64,000 nucleotides of DNA from Straminergon stramineum. Lineage: Eukaryota > Streptophyta > Bryopsida > Hypnales > Calliergonaceae. Below, piece by piece: positions 46,174-64,000 of this stretch. Made by a program: the position numbers and the translations under genes. Location: assembly GCA_963920665.1 (NCBI GenBank), contig OY987269.1, positions 17,176,501-17,240,500 of the forward strand, read 5' to 3'. The notes beneath the pieces were generated by a model. The model did no database searches and was not told where the DNA came from. It saw only the letters and a list, made by a program, of their open reading frames with translations. How positions within the stretch are numbered: position 1 is the stretch's first letter; each line of letters starts with the position of its first letter.

Positions 46174-47522
46174 AAGCTTGGGGATGTAAGGCATCGGTTC
46201 TAGGTTTTAGTTCTTCGTAACATTTGCTTGCGTTTCAAATATATTAGATCTGATTCACCAGCATTTTTTAGGTTTAAACCCTTTTGCAGTTCCTTGACTA
46301 TACGTCCGTTTTGAGAATGTACTCCAGTAGTTAGGGTGCGATTTTACTTCACAAGTAGCCATTTTAGTCTACACAGCAAGAAGCATTAGATTGAAAGGTT
46401 CTGGGTTTATGGTGGGTACTCCCCAAATCGCCCTATGTCTAAAAGCGCCATCTACAGCAGGTGAACATTCCGAAATTCAGTTATGTACCTATTTGCATAG
46501 AGCGCTTTTAGAAATAGACTTTGACTGTGAATAACTTTTGCATATAATATCTAAATGAGGTGTTCTTTGGTGCATTGGAACCTCCTTTCTCTTGCCAACA
46601 AGGAAATATAAATATCTGATCAGCCCAATAATAGTAACAATGCACAGTACTAAATTTTGGCGCTTTTGGGTGTATCTACCTTAATGGTTAAGAATGTTGA
46701 AGTTAAGTTCTAGAAATTTGAAAGTTCTGACAATATGTAAGTATCTTGTTTGTGCATAAAGGAAACTCTTCTAAATCGATGTGCGAAGTCATGTAATGGA
46801 GGCAACCCATGTTTGACCACTTAAGCAAATACACGTATTTGCAAGGGAGGTTTCAACAGTGGAGAAATTTTTCCATGTGCAGAAATAGAGTTTATAAGGT
46901 TTCCATAATTTTTCAGATTTTTATTTTTCAAAATAGAATTACTATGAATTTTTTAGCTGAAGATTTTGTTCTACCCATATTGGTCATACAGACTTTCCAA
47001 TTTCTAACCAGAGGTTGGTTGCAATATTGAAAGTCTTATAGTCAATCATAATGCGTCACAGCTTTGCCGGGAAGTCTGCCAACAGTAATGATGTTAATCA
47101 CCTCCTAATCAAAATTACTCCACCCTACTCTGCCAGAATGGGGCGGTGATCAGGAATGGGTTGCCTCCCATAAAGCTTCACTACATCACTCTCCTTGAAG
47201 TCTCCTTGAAGAGCGCATGTGCCTCAAATTGCACTCTCAGATGTTGAAAATGTTTCTTGGACTCACAGAATTGGGGTTTCATCCAACGTCTCATCCATTT
47301 TATTTAAAGAATCATTCACTTTTGCATCTGCAGAATGAATTTAACTTCCATCCAAAAAGATCATTTACAGTCGCAGAAGTCCATCCGTATACTAAACAAA
47401 TTCATCCAAACTTGTTCCCACCACGTTGAACATCGTTCCCAACTATTTAAAAGTGCCTACTCTATATGCGGTATGTGTCCGGTTCAATGCGGTGTCTGGT
47501 AAATGCCATGTCTCCCTCACTT
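46174..47522. other. Intergenic, nothing recognised
   Basis: Short frames without motifs. A stretch at 47040-47180 looks faintly coding on the minus strand but matches no family I can name. Confidence 0.5.
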
Positions 47523-48082
47523 GTATGTACCATTTTTTTGACTAGTGCGTTCGCTTGTTTAGTAAATCCAGCGTAAGACATACCTCCAGGCAAGCACACG
47601 ACCGGCAACTACTCCGATTGGAAATGGCGATGACGAAGCCCTTGGTGGCGATCAGAATCTCTTTGTTTCTTTCTCTCGTTGTCTTCAGCAATTACGCTGA
47701 TGCACAGAATACTACAATCTAGTTACCAGAAGTTGAATGTAAGACTTCGAATTCTCGAACTTCAGACAGTCACGTAACTTTTGCAAATTTTGTGTTCAGC
47801 ATGTTTGAGCTTGGATGTTGGCTGTCCCTTCTGAATTCGAGGAGTTTGCTATTTTCAGAGAGATTCGAAGCTGCTGGTGCATAGATTCAATTTTGGCATC
47901 ATCCGGTACTAAATAATTCAATTTTGGCATCATCCGGTACTAAATAATTCAATTTTGGAGGAGAATTGCAAAATATAGAATTGTAGACTGACGAGGTAGA
48001 TAATTGCAAGAAACATTTGCACTATTTCCTGTCACTGACATGTTACAAGGGTATATGATTTTTGGTCATAACTTTTCCTATA
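47523..48082 (+). pseudogene. Truncated duplicate of receptor-kinase exon 1 and intron 1
   Basis: About 540 bp almost identical to 53337-53858, covering 5' sequence, exon 1 (47624-47738) and most of intron 1 of the intact receptor kinase. The signal peptide is kept (MAMTKPLVAIRISLFLSL), but codon 33 is TAG (47720-47722) where the intact gene has CAG. Retention of the intron shows duplication of genomic DNA, not retroposition. A 31-bp tandem duplication (CATCCGGTACTAAATAATTC) is specific to this copy. It breaks off near 48082, shortly before a MITE copy at 48136. Confidence 0.93.
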
Positions 48083-48135
48083 CGTCTTGAAAGGATCCCA
48101 TATTCATAATTAGGGAACACATAACTATTGTACAA

Positions 48136-48270
48136 CTACACTAAATAGTGAAATTAGGTTGCCTTAACAATTAGGTTGCCTTACCCTGAGAAAGTTACTG
48201 TACAAGCCATCAAAGTCAACAAATATTTCTAAAAATATCTTCATTTGTACACATGGAGGTTCATGAGTCC
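48136..48270 (+). mobile_element. MITE copy 3, right half missing
   Basis: Starts CTACACTAAATAGTGAAATT and follows the family through ACATGGAGGTTCATGAGTCC, then stops where a 40-bp tandem repeat begins. Confidence 0.85.
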
Positions 48271-48276
48271 CATTGT

Positions 48277-48390
48277 CATTCATCCAAATCATTGCTTGAC
48301 TTTTAAAAAAACTTATCATTCATCCAAATCATTGCTTGACTTTTAAAAAAACTTATCATTCATCCAAATCTATGCTTGACTTTTAAAAAA
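48277..48390 (+). repeat. 40-bp tandem repeat, about 2.9 copies
   Basis: The unit is CATTCATCCAAATCATTGCT followed by TGACTTTTAAAAAAACTTAT, with starts at 48277, 48317 and 48357. It marks the left edge of the segment shared with 7.7-9.8 kb. Confidence 0.9.
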
Positions 48391-49640
48391 AATCATTCTT
48401 TATGATGAATTTGATGAAAGTGAAGTACATAATATAGATTTATAAAGATATAAGCAAAAATATGCAAAAATTCAAGAAAAAATAAAGGTACTAAGAGGGT
48501 AAGAGTTTTACAATGATTATTATATGTACTTAGTTTGATGGAGAGTTATTTCAAATATTGTGTTGTCTATATTAGATTCTACCATTAGTAAGTTGGAGAA
48601 TCCAACACTACAATGATTCATCAAATTTTAAACAACACACAATCTTAGATTTATAGGCAATGAAAAATATATTCACACAAATTAACAAATATTATCATCC
48701 CAAAAAACCTTCTATTGAGGTAAGGAATATTTCACTCTATTTTACAAGGACACTTTCTTTCTTCCCAACTGGATTTTATTAGGACTGTATAATTCTCATG
48801 AAGTCACTCAATGTGACATTCCATTTAAATTCTACACTAATATCATATTAATATAGATATTCAAATCCAATTCTAATTTTGAAATACAAAAAAGTAAAGA
48901 CCTAAACTATATGTTGAAATGAGACTTCACGTATTTTTACACAACTCTCACTAGCAATGTCCATCTCTCACCTCCCTCTCATTGAACTAATCTCAAAAGC
49001 TCACCAGCCATAACTTCCTAAACTATGTTAGAGCTCTCTCCCAAGTGGAAAGGTTGGTTTTCTATTGTACAAAACATCATTTGGAACAGTAACTAGATTT
49101 TCTTCATCTACAACCAAACCTCAATTAAAGTTTGATCTCTTTTTTAGTCCAATTAGTCAAATCCCAAGAAATGGTATTGAACTGGTGTCCAATAGACAAT
49201 ATGCCTAAAATATTCGAAAGCATCATAATTTCATCATAACAAACTTAACACGGTATATTTGAGTTGCGTGAAGGTGATTAGTATAATGTTTTTTAGTGAA
49301 ACTTTGCTAGACTCCTGCAAGAAACGTCCAGGAAAATGTTCCCAACACCCGAACTCAAGATGCTATTAAACATTATTTATCCTCAATGGAATCAGATTAC
49401 TACGATTGGATTGAACCCCTTGACACTTGGATCGATATAAGTAATACTTTAAGAGTCATCGATACACAGTGCAATAAGTTTCTTCTTCAATAGAACTCCT
49501 CCATGAGTCCCTATAAATGTAAATGTGCAAAAGTGCGGAAGTCATCGGTCCTTGAAAATCCTCCGTTCCTTGACCAATTGAGCTGGAGAATCCCTAGGAA
49601 GGAATTTCTTCACTCGGATTGAGTGGGCAGCACTCTGAAG
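48357..49640. repeat. Second copy of the 7.7-9.8 kb non-coding segment
   Basis: Collinear with 7740-9720 as described there, but shorter by about 550 bp. No coding capacity. Confidence 0.8.
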
Positions 49641-51565
49641 ACAACCACGGTATTATTTACAGCTGAACAGTGACTTGCCCTTCCCCGATAGTGGGCAGGC
49701 AGCCCGCACACATGCCCATCTGTATGGTGGGTGCTGGCGGTTTACGCCATGCTCCGCTTGGTGGACTGGTGGAACCGGCCCCAGTGGAATTGAGCACCGC
49801 CAAGCGTGGCGGATGTTGAACTTTTTTACTTTGGATGAAAAACAGAGCCAGTTGGAGTTGGGCTCGTAAACTGAACTTGGATTTTATTCACATCCCTGCA
49901 ATCCCCTTCCTCGCAACTCTTGTGCACTTTCTGTAGAGATCCATAGCAAGTCCATAAGGTTCAGGGCTTTTATTTCATTTTTTATGAAGTGCCGAAGTAG
50001 CTATGTAAAATGTTATAGTGGTGTTCTAAATTGCAACATTCATCCACGAATGGGATAGAAAATATTACATTCATGCATATCACATGCCCAGGTAGGCAAC
50101 TCTTACAGTATACACAAGGGTCATTGGCATTAAAATAGCTTAGAGGACAGCTTTTCTTAAAAGTACATCAAATTAAAAAGACCAAAAATCTAGGTGAAGA
50201 CCAAATTAAAAGAAAATTAAATGTAGAAAATGTTGAATTGCATACATTTTAGAAAAAAAAACTCACAATGTATATGAAGAATTGAAACACCTATGCATAG
50301 TTTCTAAAAATGCATACATGAAGTTCCCTCCAATTAAAATTAAATTTTTATTAGAAAGTCCAAAAAGTTGCCTAGCTTGGCCTTTTATACATGTTTAGTA
50401 AAAACTCCTATAATTAGATTTTTATTGCTATGATTTTCTTAAAAAATGTTCATTTCATGTACATAAGTACATTTTTGGAATCCTTGTTAAAAGGATTATG
50501 AGATTATTCTATAGTAAAACAAATTATATCCCTTAAGATTGGATTAAAATGCATAATAAGTGATTATAATCATAGCCATATAATACTGGAGTTGCATACC
50601 CAGGATCACATGTCCATAATTTTGTTTTACCCACAATTTGGCAATTTCATCCAAGAATTTTTGTAATTCAAAGTTTTTTAGCAAAAAAATCACAATGTGT
50701 TACCAATTTAAAGCCAAATAATTATTTTTTGGTGCAATCTAGTACCAAAGAGCCAAATAAAAAAGCCCTAATATAGATCCAACAAAGTTCATAGTTTTTT
50801 CTTGTATGCAACTTACAAGCTAGTGTTTAGGGTTTAATATCTCTTCATGTTGACTCTTCCTAAATTTAGGGTAAGAAATTTCATTTAGAGATTACTGTAA
50901 TAATTAATTTTAAAATGCAAATTGCTCACTTATAATGTTTGTGTTTGACATGTGGGAGGCAACCCATTAATAATTACTCATTCTCGCATTATAGAGTGGT
51001 CTTTTCCATGCAATAAAGATGAGTAGTGATTAACTACAACATTTCCAAATATAATTGTAGAACATTCTGATTGCAAGCAAGTATCTCAATTGTTTAAGTG
51101 GTTAGAATTGGGTTGCCTCCTTTATTTCAAATTGATTTCAGATCATGGTGCAAAATCTTGTTGAGAAGGCTCCATGAATGAGAGAGAACTATAATTCATG
51201 CTAAGATTTCTTTTGTAGGTGACATTGTTTTTTAAGTGGAAGGATGAGAAAGCAAAAGACACACTGTTATGATAGGAAACCTTGTTTTGTTTCATAATTG
51301 TTTCTTAGAAGGGTTAGAAAACAAATGAAAGACTATTGTAATTTGTTTTTGAAGTTTTTGAAGTGACCACTCAAGATTTGATTGCCTTTCCAAAGAAGTT
51401 AAACTCTTTGAAACAATTCCAATAAATTTTTGTAGGAAGTATAATGGAATTGGCATCTAACCAAAGTCGTTTCATTAAATATTTGGAACTATTTACATTA
51501 GCATTGGTTTTAAACCCGAGTCCCATTTGCTTCAATACCTACAATTTTTTTTGACCACCTTTCTC

Positions 51566-51566
<1 letters not shown>
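49641..51566. other. AT-rich intergenic stretch with a small GC-rich patch
   Basis: 49670-49870 is locally GC-rich with a 64-codon frame lacking any motif. The remainder is AT-rich. No gene called. Confidence 0.5.
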
Positions 51567-51625
<59 letters not shown>

Positions 51626-51630
51626 CTCTC
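51567..51630 (+). repeat. (AC)28 microsatellite followed by (TC)4
   Basis: A perfect dinucleotide run 51567-51622, then TCTCTCTC, about 1.8 kb upstream of the receptor kinase start. Confidence 0.97.
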
Positions 51631-52439
51631 TTGGTTTTCTTCCATTTCGCAACTAAAAGTGAATGAAATTTTTTATATTTTTTTCAAAGGTGAAGGCATA
51701 CGCTTACTAGAAGCTACAAATGTTTATTTTTTTTTGGGAAGAATATGAAATTATTGAGAATTCCTTAAGACAAAGAGGAGGAGCTAGGATGTTCCACTAA
51801 AAAGTTTAACCCCCAAGTGCTTTGACGACCATTTTGTGAACAATAGACAAATGAAAACTCAAGTTTCATCCTCCTTATTGCTTGGATGAAAGTTACCGTA
51901 ATTTTGTAGAAATACATTATCAAGTTGTTGTCCTATCTAAGGGTTGGATTTGGTGATATTAAAGTACATTTTTTTCTAAAATTAAAAATGTGGGAGTATG
52001 TCAAGTGGTTGACCAAGCCAAATTTGCATTGACTCTAGTTCTAAACTAAAATTGCCAAAATTGTCATAGAGCTTAAGAACACACAAACTTCAAGAAATCA
52101 CCATGAGAAGATAATCTCATTCCAAATCCATTCCAACAAATTTTACCCAAAAAATGATAATATTTTTCTTGAAATTGCATTTAGAAGGAATTTAAAAAAA
52201 ATTCTTTCAAAATGTATAAAAAGAATATTGGTCATAGCATTGGTGAATCTAATTGTATGGATGGAATCTACAACTCACAGTCTACAACTTTTATTTGTAT
52301 AGAAATTCCAAAATAGTTTTCCAAATAGCACTTTACAATGGTTTTTCTCAAATCGTTAATTCTGGAGATGAATCTGGACGTTTAGGGGTTAAAAACATTT
52401 TCATTGAGGTCATGCTAGCCTTCGAACAAATGGGGCTTC
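51631..52439. other. AT-rich intergenic stretch
   Basis: Nothing recognised. Confidence 0.5.
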
Positions 52440-53433
52440 CCAATTTCACCTGTGGCGGGGCGTGGCATGGCGGGGGGGTCTGGTTCATGTGCGTGGGGAG
52501 GACCGCCAGTCTACGAGAGTTTCGTCCTGACCAATCACGCCCGGCCACGTGTCCTCGCGGTTAGCGGCTGGCGGGTCGCAGTTCTGGCATGTGCGCTGGC
52601 TGAGGGACGATGTTCGGCTTTTCCACGGCACCTGTCATGGCTCAGGTGGACCAATGAGAACTCAACATGTTCACAGGCATATCCTTGAAGATGCGAAGCA
52701 CGTGGCGGACTCCACTGCTCCTGTTCCCATCTTCCTATGAAAAGGGATTTTCAACGAAAATTCAGCTGTAACAGTGTGCACCGATAGAGGCGGGACACTC
52801 ATTAGCTGCCATCCACCGCGCTTGTGAGGTTGAAATTGGGGCGATCTCCGAACCTGCATCTCCATCGTTCCCAAGATTCGGATTCCCATCTAGACTTTTG
52901 TAACTATGCTTTTGTAAAGACAATTGATCGAATTTGTAAAGTATGATTAGAAGCAAGTGTCGAGAGACTTCAAGGCTTCAAGTAACACTGGTTCAAGCAT
53001 GTCAGGAGTAGATAAATAAGCGTTCTGAGTTTCAATGGGTATTCAGCAAAAATTCGGCTCTAACAGCTGTGCACCGATAGACCGGACTGCCATCCACCGC
53101 GCCTTTGAAGTTGAAATTGTTGCGATTTTGAATATGTCCGCTATAAGAAGCTAAGGACACTTTGAGGACCGGTACAACAATGCCTCCTCTGAGGCATTAT
53201 CACTCATAATTGGACTGAAGAGGCGTGAGGTCGATTAAGGTTGTGTGAATTAAGGTTGGTTGCTTTAGTAGTCTTGATTTTATTATTAGATCGTTCGGGG
53301 GCAGATGGAACTAAGCGTGCAAGACGTACTTGTCTTGCATGTGCCATTTTTTTGACTAGTGCGTTCGCTTGTTTAGTGAATCCGGCGTAAGACCTCCAGG
53401 CAAGCACACGACCAGCAACTACTCCGACTGGAA
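52440..53433 (+). promoter_or_regulatory. Upstream region of the receptor kinase
   Basis: A GC-rich patch (52440-52640) holds a G-box/ABRE-like CCACGTGTCC (52545-52554), and another CACGTG core lies in GCACGTGGC (52699-52707). Two direct copies of a segment of about 90 bp (52750-52845 and 53041-53126; shared GTGCACCGATAGA and GCCATCCACCGCGC) lie nearer the gene. The last 97 bp are shared with the truncated duplicate at 47.5 kb. No convincing TATA box. Regulatory role is inferred from position. Confidence 0.4.
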
Positions 53434-60461
<7,028 letters not shown>

Positions 60462-63400
60462 AGGATTGATTTTTCATTGCTAGCAACTATAGAATTTGAT
60501 AAGATTTATTTTCACCTATCAAACAATACCAACATCTACTTTGGCTATTGAATACATTGCACCAATAGTAGTTCATTGTAACACACATTGTTGCATTTGT
60601 GCTTGTGACAATTTTATTTAAGTGAGCTTTTATTTTCATATATAAATCAAAATTATTTTGCAATATAATTGTGTTACTCAACTTGGGGATTTTTTTTATC
60701 CATTAAATGACTTCAAGGAGGGTTGTATGATGGGAGAGAAATAGTTTTTCATTCAAATTTTTTTGGGGAGTTGCTCAATTATTTTATCTGTCAATAGTAT
60801 TGAATATTCCCTCATTTTTATATTATTGGCTTTTCAATAGAAGATGATGCTTAATCCATGGATCACCTTGTAGTGTATTTCAGCCTTTTTTTGCTCTCAT
60901 TCTTAATGTGAATTTGAGTCACAAAAAGGATCTTTTTTGAATTTAAGGCCAACTTATGAAATGATGTTTATCAAGATCAATTTCTATTTTCAATGGAAAA
61001 TTTGAAAAACTCTGAAAACTTATTGTTTTATTTCAATTTGATCATGGATGTCTAATCATGTGTGAGCACTTTAATACCTACCTTTGGTATTAAACAAGTA
61101 GAACCATGTCTTAGTTTGAAGTTGCAAAATCTTCTACCTAAGTACCTAGGTGTGGTCCATTGTGCCTTCAAAGCAATGGATCTTTCTATGTGCCTAATTG
61201 GAATGAAATGCTAAATAACATAACTAATAATTTAAAACAAAACCAACTTTATCCGATTGGCCAAACTAAACAGGGACTATGTACTTTTAAATAAAATAAT
61301 ATTTAGATCAAATCTATCTATCATTAGTTGTAGATCAAATTATGTCATTTTGAAAAATGTAAAACTCATCCCAATTTGATTTTCTTAGAGAAAGTTATGG
61401 CCGGATGAAATTAGGTCTTTGGAAGGACAATTCAAACTTCATCCATTCTTTTCTATGGGTTCCTATACTCAAATGGAATTTGGATTTTGTCTATGTTTTC
61501 AAAGTAGATACTATCTAAGTTCTAGATTTGAGCTCTAATTAATGGAAACTTTACAACTTCATCCAACTTCCATTCTAGACTTCATCCTTCATTATCTTAT
61601 GGATTTTTAGGTGATTTCCTAAGTATGAACCATTTCTCGACTCCATTAAACTTTTTCTATATGATACTAAACTTTAATTCTAACTTGGTTGTCTTCAAAA
61701 GATTCTAGATTAACATCTATTTCTTCCTAAGGATGATGGACTTTTTCTCTCAATTACCTTTTTTTATATTTTTAAAGTTTATTCCTTGTAGGGATTGAAT
61801 TCGTCTATCCAAAATGCTAAGACACTTGAAGATTGATGTTACAAACCTCCCACGGCTTGTAACTTCAAATGACAATAAACTCTAAATACGAACATCAAAT
61901 GTACTTATGAACAAGAATGCTTTTACAAAGAACTCAAATCACCTGACCTTAGAGAGAGTTTAATCTCAAAAGAAAGTCTCCTCACCCTCTATGAGACCCC
62001 ACATTGGCTCAAAAATTAGAATTAGGAAAAATTAGACAATTTAAGTGAAATGATAAGTTAGGAATTATTTGTTAGATGAATTTAAGCCATAATGATGAAC
62101 TAATGGATTTTCTAATAGTTTGGAACTGAAATTCTCAAACAATGGTGTGAACTTCATGAAATTCCAATTATGCAAAAATGATGTGGAAATCCTAAAGAAA
62201 AATTAGGAATTTAAAATAAAAAAAATATTAAGTAAAAAATATAAATTAAATTAAATTAGGCAAATGGTTAAATGTGGAGAAATTAGAATCAAACTACTAC
62301 ATGAAGAAAATTGCATAAAAAATGAATCGGAAATAAATAATGAAAAATAAATAAAAATAAAAATGAGTAGAGTTAGAACAACTATTGGAAGACTAACATT
62401 ATGAAAGACACTCCAAAATAGGGGAAAAAACAGTAAATTAGGGAGATGCAGAGTAAAGTAGCGTGATTTACAATAAATTAGTGCGTTTCACGAAATTGAG
62501 TTCAATTTTTAGTAAAGTAGCGAAAGGATTAAATTTTAATGGATGAATTATACAATTAATGGCTCTTACAGGAGGGGATTAGGTTTAGAAGGTCTCTTCA
62601 CTTCTTTTCTCTTTCTTTCGTGTGTTTGTGCGAGTGTTTTGAGGATTTCTAGGGTTTTTTGAGGAGACTTCATTTCCTTGTGAAGGGAAGAAAATCATGT
62701 AGGTTAGTTGGGAAATGGGGGTTAGCAAATCTGTCGATTAGGTCCTATGCAGTAGTTGTGTGTGAAGATCAGGGTAGAAAAAATGTTTGAAGTGGAAGAC
62801 AGATTGGAATTTGATAGAATTGTTAGAGGATCTTGCTTTTAATTCAGGGGCTATTGAAGTTTGAACAACTCCTAGCCATGAAACCAAAAATCCAAAAATC
62901 CAAACGATAACCAAGCCAGATCAAATCAAATCCAGGTTGGAAAGCTGCTGGGATGGCCTAGAAGGAGCATCAAAAGTGAGGGATAAGGTAGTCTGCTCAT
63001 AAACCATGCGTTTAAGGGCTGGTCGGCCTTTTCGATGTTTCTTCGATGCACGAAAATATTTTTCCTTATTTTTCATTCGAAGAAAAATTGATATGGAATC
63101 TAACCCAAGTGGTTTCATATTTTTCGGAGCATTTTTGAATTACTTATGAATTTCTAAAGAATTCTGTCATAGGTATCTATTTCTTGATCGTAGGCCTTTC
63201 AAAACCCACACATGTGTAGTCTGAAAAAAGACATGGCTTCACCAAAAACAAGCACTGCAGCATGTAGAAAGTAATAGACAGGGTTCCCAAATGCAACCTT
63301 TACTAAACTAAACTCCTAAAGGACCAACTGAAGGCCTATTTTTTGACAAAAATCCCTCGAAATTGTCATTTTTGCTGCATTCTTCCAAGAGAGAAAAAAA

Positions 63401-63863
63401 ATTCAAAATTCAAAAATCAAACCATAGGATCTTGTAATATACTTGTATGAGATCATGTGGTAAAACTTTTATCAAGTTTGACCGTACAGATTGAACAATA
63501 TTAGCATTCAAAGTTGGGGGAGAAAAGTTTTTTTGAACACAGGTAAACATTTCAAAAATGGACCCACCTTGGCTCTTATTCCATCCACTAGCACAGTATA
63601 AAAGAATGTTTGACAAATTTTAAACTGCTCTGACAACATTGACAAAACATTCAATGCTTTACACATATGCATTTTACAACTTGTTAATGTCTATTTCAGA
63701 ACCTGACTAAGTACAGTCTTTAGAAAACAAGTGGATTTAGAGCAGACTATCATAGGTGAAAATAAAATGATGAGAAGATTTGGATGGTGACCAACTCGGG
63801 AACAACAATGGCCACAAGCTCTAGCAAGCTCAAAGATCGAGATTAGAAGGCCAAATGAACTAT
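60462..63863. other. AT-rich intergenic stretch downstream of the receptor kinase
   Basis: Only short, motif-free frames. A locally pyrimidine-rich stretch near 62585-62660 resembles a leader or LTR interior, but no matching partner was found. No gene called. Confidence 0.5.
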
Positions 63864-64000
63864 ACTATGTAGTGAAATTAGTGAAATTAGGTTGCCCTAA
63901 CAATTAGGTTGCCTTACCTCAAGATAGTTACCTTACAAGTCATCAAAGTTAACAAAATCTTCTACACATATTTCCATTTGTACACTTGGAGGTTCATGAG
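63864..64000 (+). mobile_element. MITE copy 4, cut by the window end
   Basis: TATGTAGTGAAATTAGTGAA, then AGGTTGCC and TTGGAGGTTCATGAG at the window edge, the same order as copies 1 and 3. Confidence 0.85.

Noticed and set aside
47040..47180. Retrotransposon pol fragment on the minus strand
   Set aside because: Short coding-like stretch without any catalytic motif.
51567..51748. 73-codon frame with a Thr-His run
   Set aside because: It is a translation of the (AC)28 microsatellite.

Overview
The window is nuclear DNA of a land plant. Evidence: a 17-exon receptor kinase gene with GT-AG introns, plant-type transposon superfamilies (Mutator-like with a SWIM finger, CACTA/TNP2, hAT), an interstitial run of the plant telomere unit AAACCCT, and low GC content. 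The dense nesting of transposons suggests a large, repeat-rich genome. A fern, lycophyte, gymnosperm or other non-flowering plant would fit, but I cannot name the species.

Layout. 1-5453: decayed Mutator-like transposase, split by a 1.1 kb CACTA-ended foldback MITE. 6.5-7.35 kb: relic of a Tc1/mariner transposase, itself split by a Mutator-type MITE. 7.7-10.5 kb: non-coding repeats, including a segment found again at 48.3-49.6 kb and a MITE family with four copies in the window. 11175-43071: one very large CACTA element with a TNP2-like transposase gene (+) and a divergent TNPA-like gene (-). Inside an exon of the TNPA-like gene sits a 16.5 kb hAT element (13285-29783) with 13-bp terminal inverted repeats and a perfect 8-bp target duplication. 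43-53.4 kb: intergenic DNA with MITEs, a truncated receptor-kinase exon 1, an (AC)28 microsatellite and the receptor kinase upstream region. 53434-60461: the only apparently intact host gene, an 833-residue LRR receptor-like kinase. 60.5-64 kb: AT-rich DNA with no gene I can see.

The best candidate for an undescribed system is the hAT element. It holds three genes: a BED/hAT transposase with a long C-terminal extension, a coiled-coil/RING-finger protein, and a protein-kinase-like protein. Arrays of a GC-rich motif (AGGGCGCGGACT and close variants) stand directly upstream of TATA boxes (CTATATAAAG or a close variant) for all three genes, and a fourth array-TATA module faces no recognisable gene. 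A 362-bp non-autonomous element at 32820-33181 has nearly the same inverted ends and its own 8-bp target duplication, so it looks like a relative.

Nearly all the transposon genes are broken, mostly by in-frame TGA or TAG codons where C-to-T change of CGA or CAG would explain the stop. This is what decay of methylated, silenced DNA is expected to leave. Removing each nested insertion with one copy of its target duplication restores the host reading frame for both the hAT element and the solo LTR, so I am confident of those boundaries.
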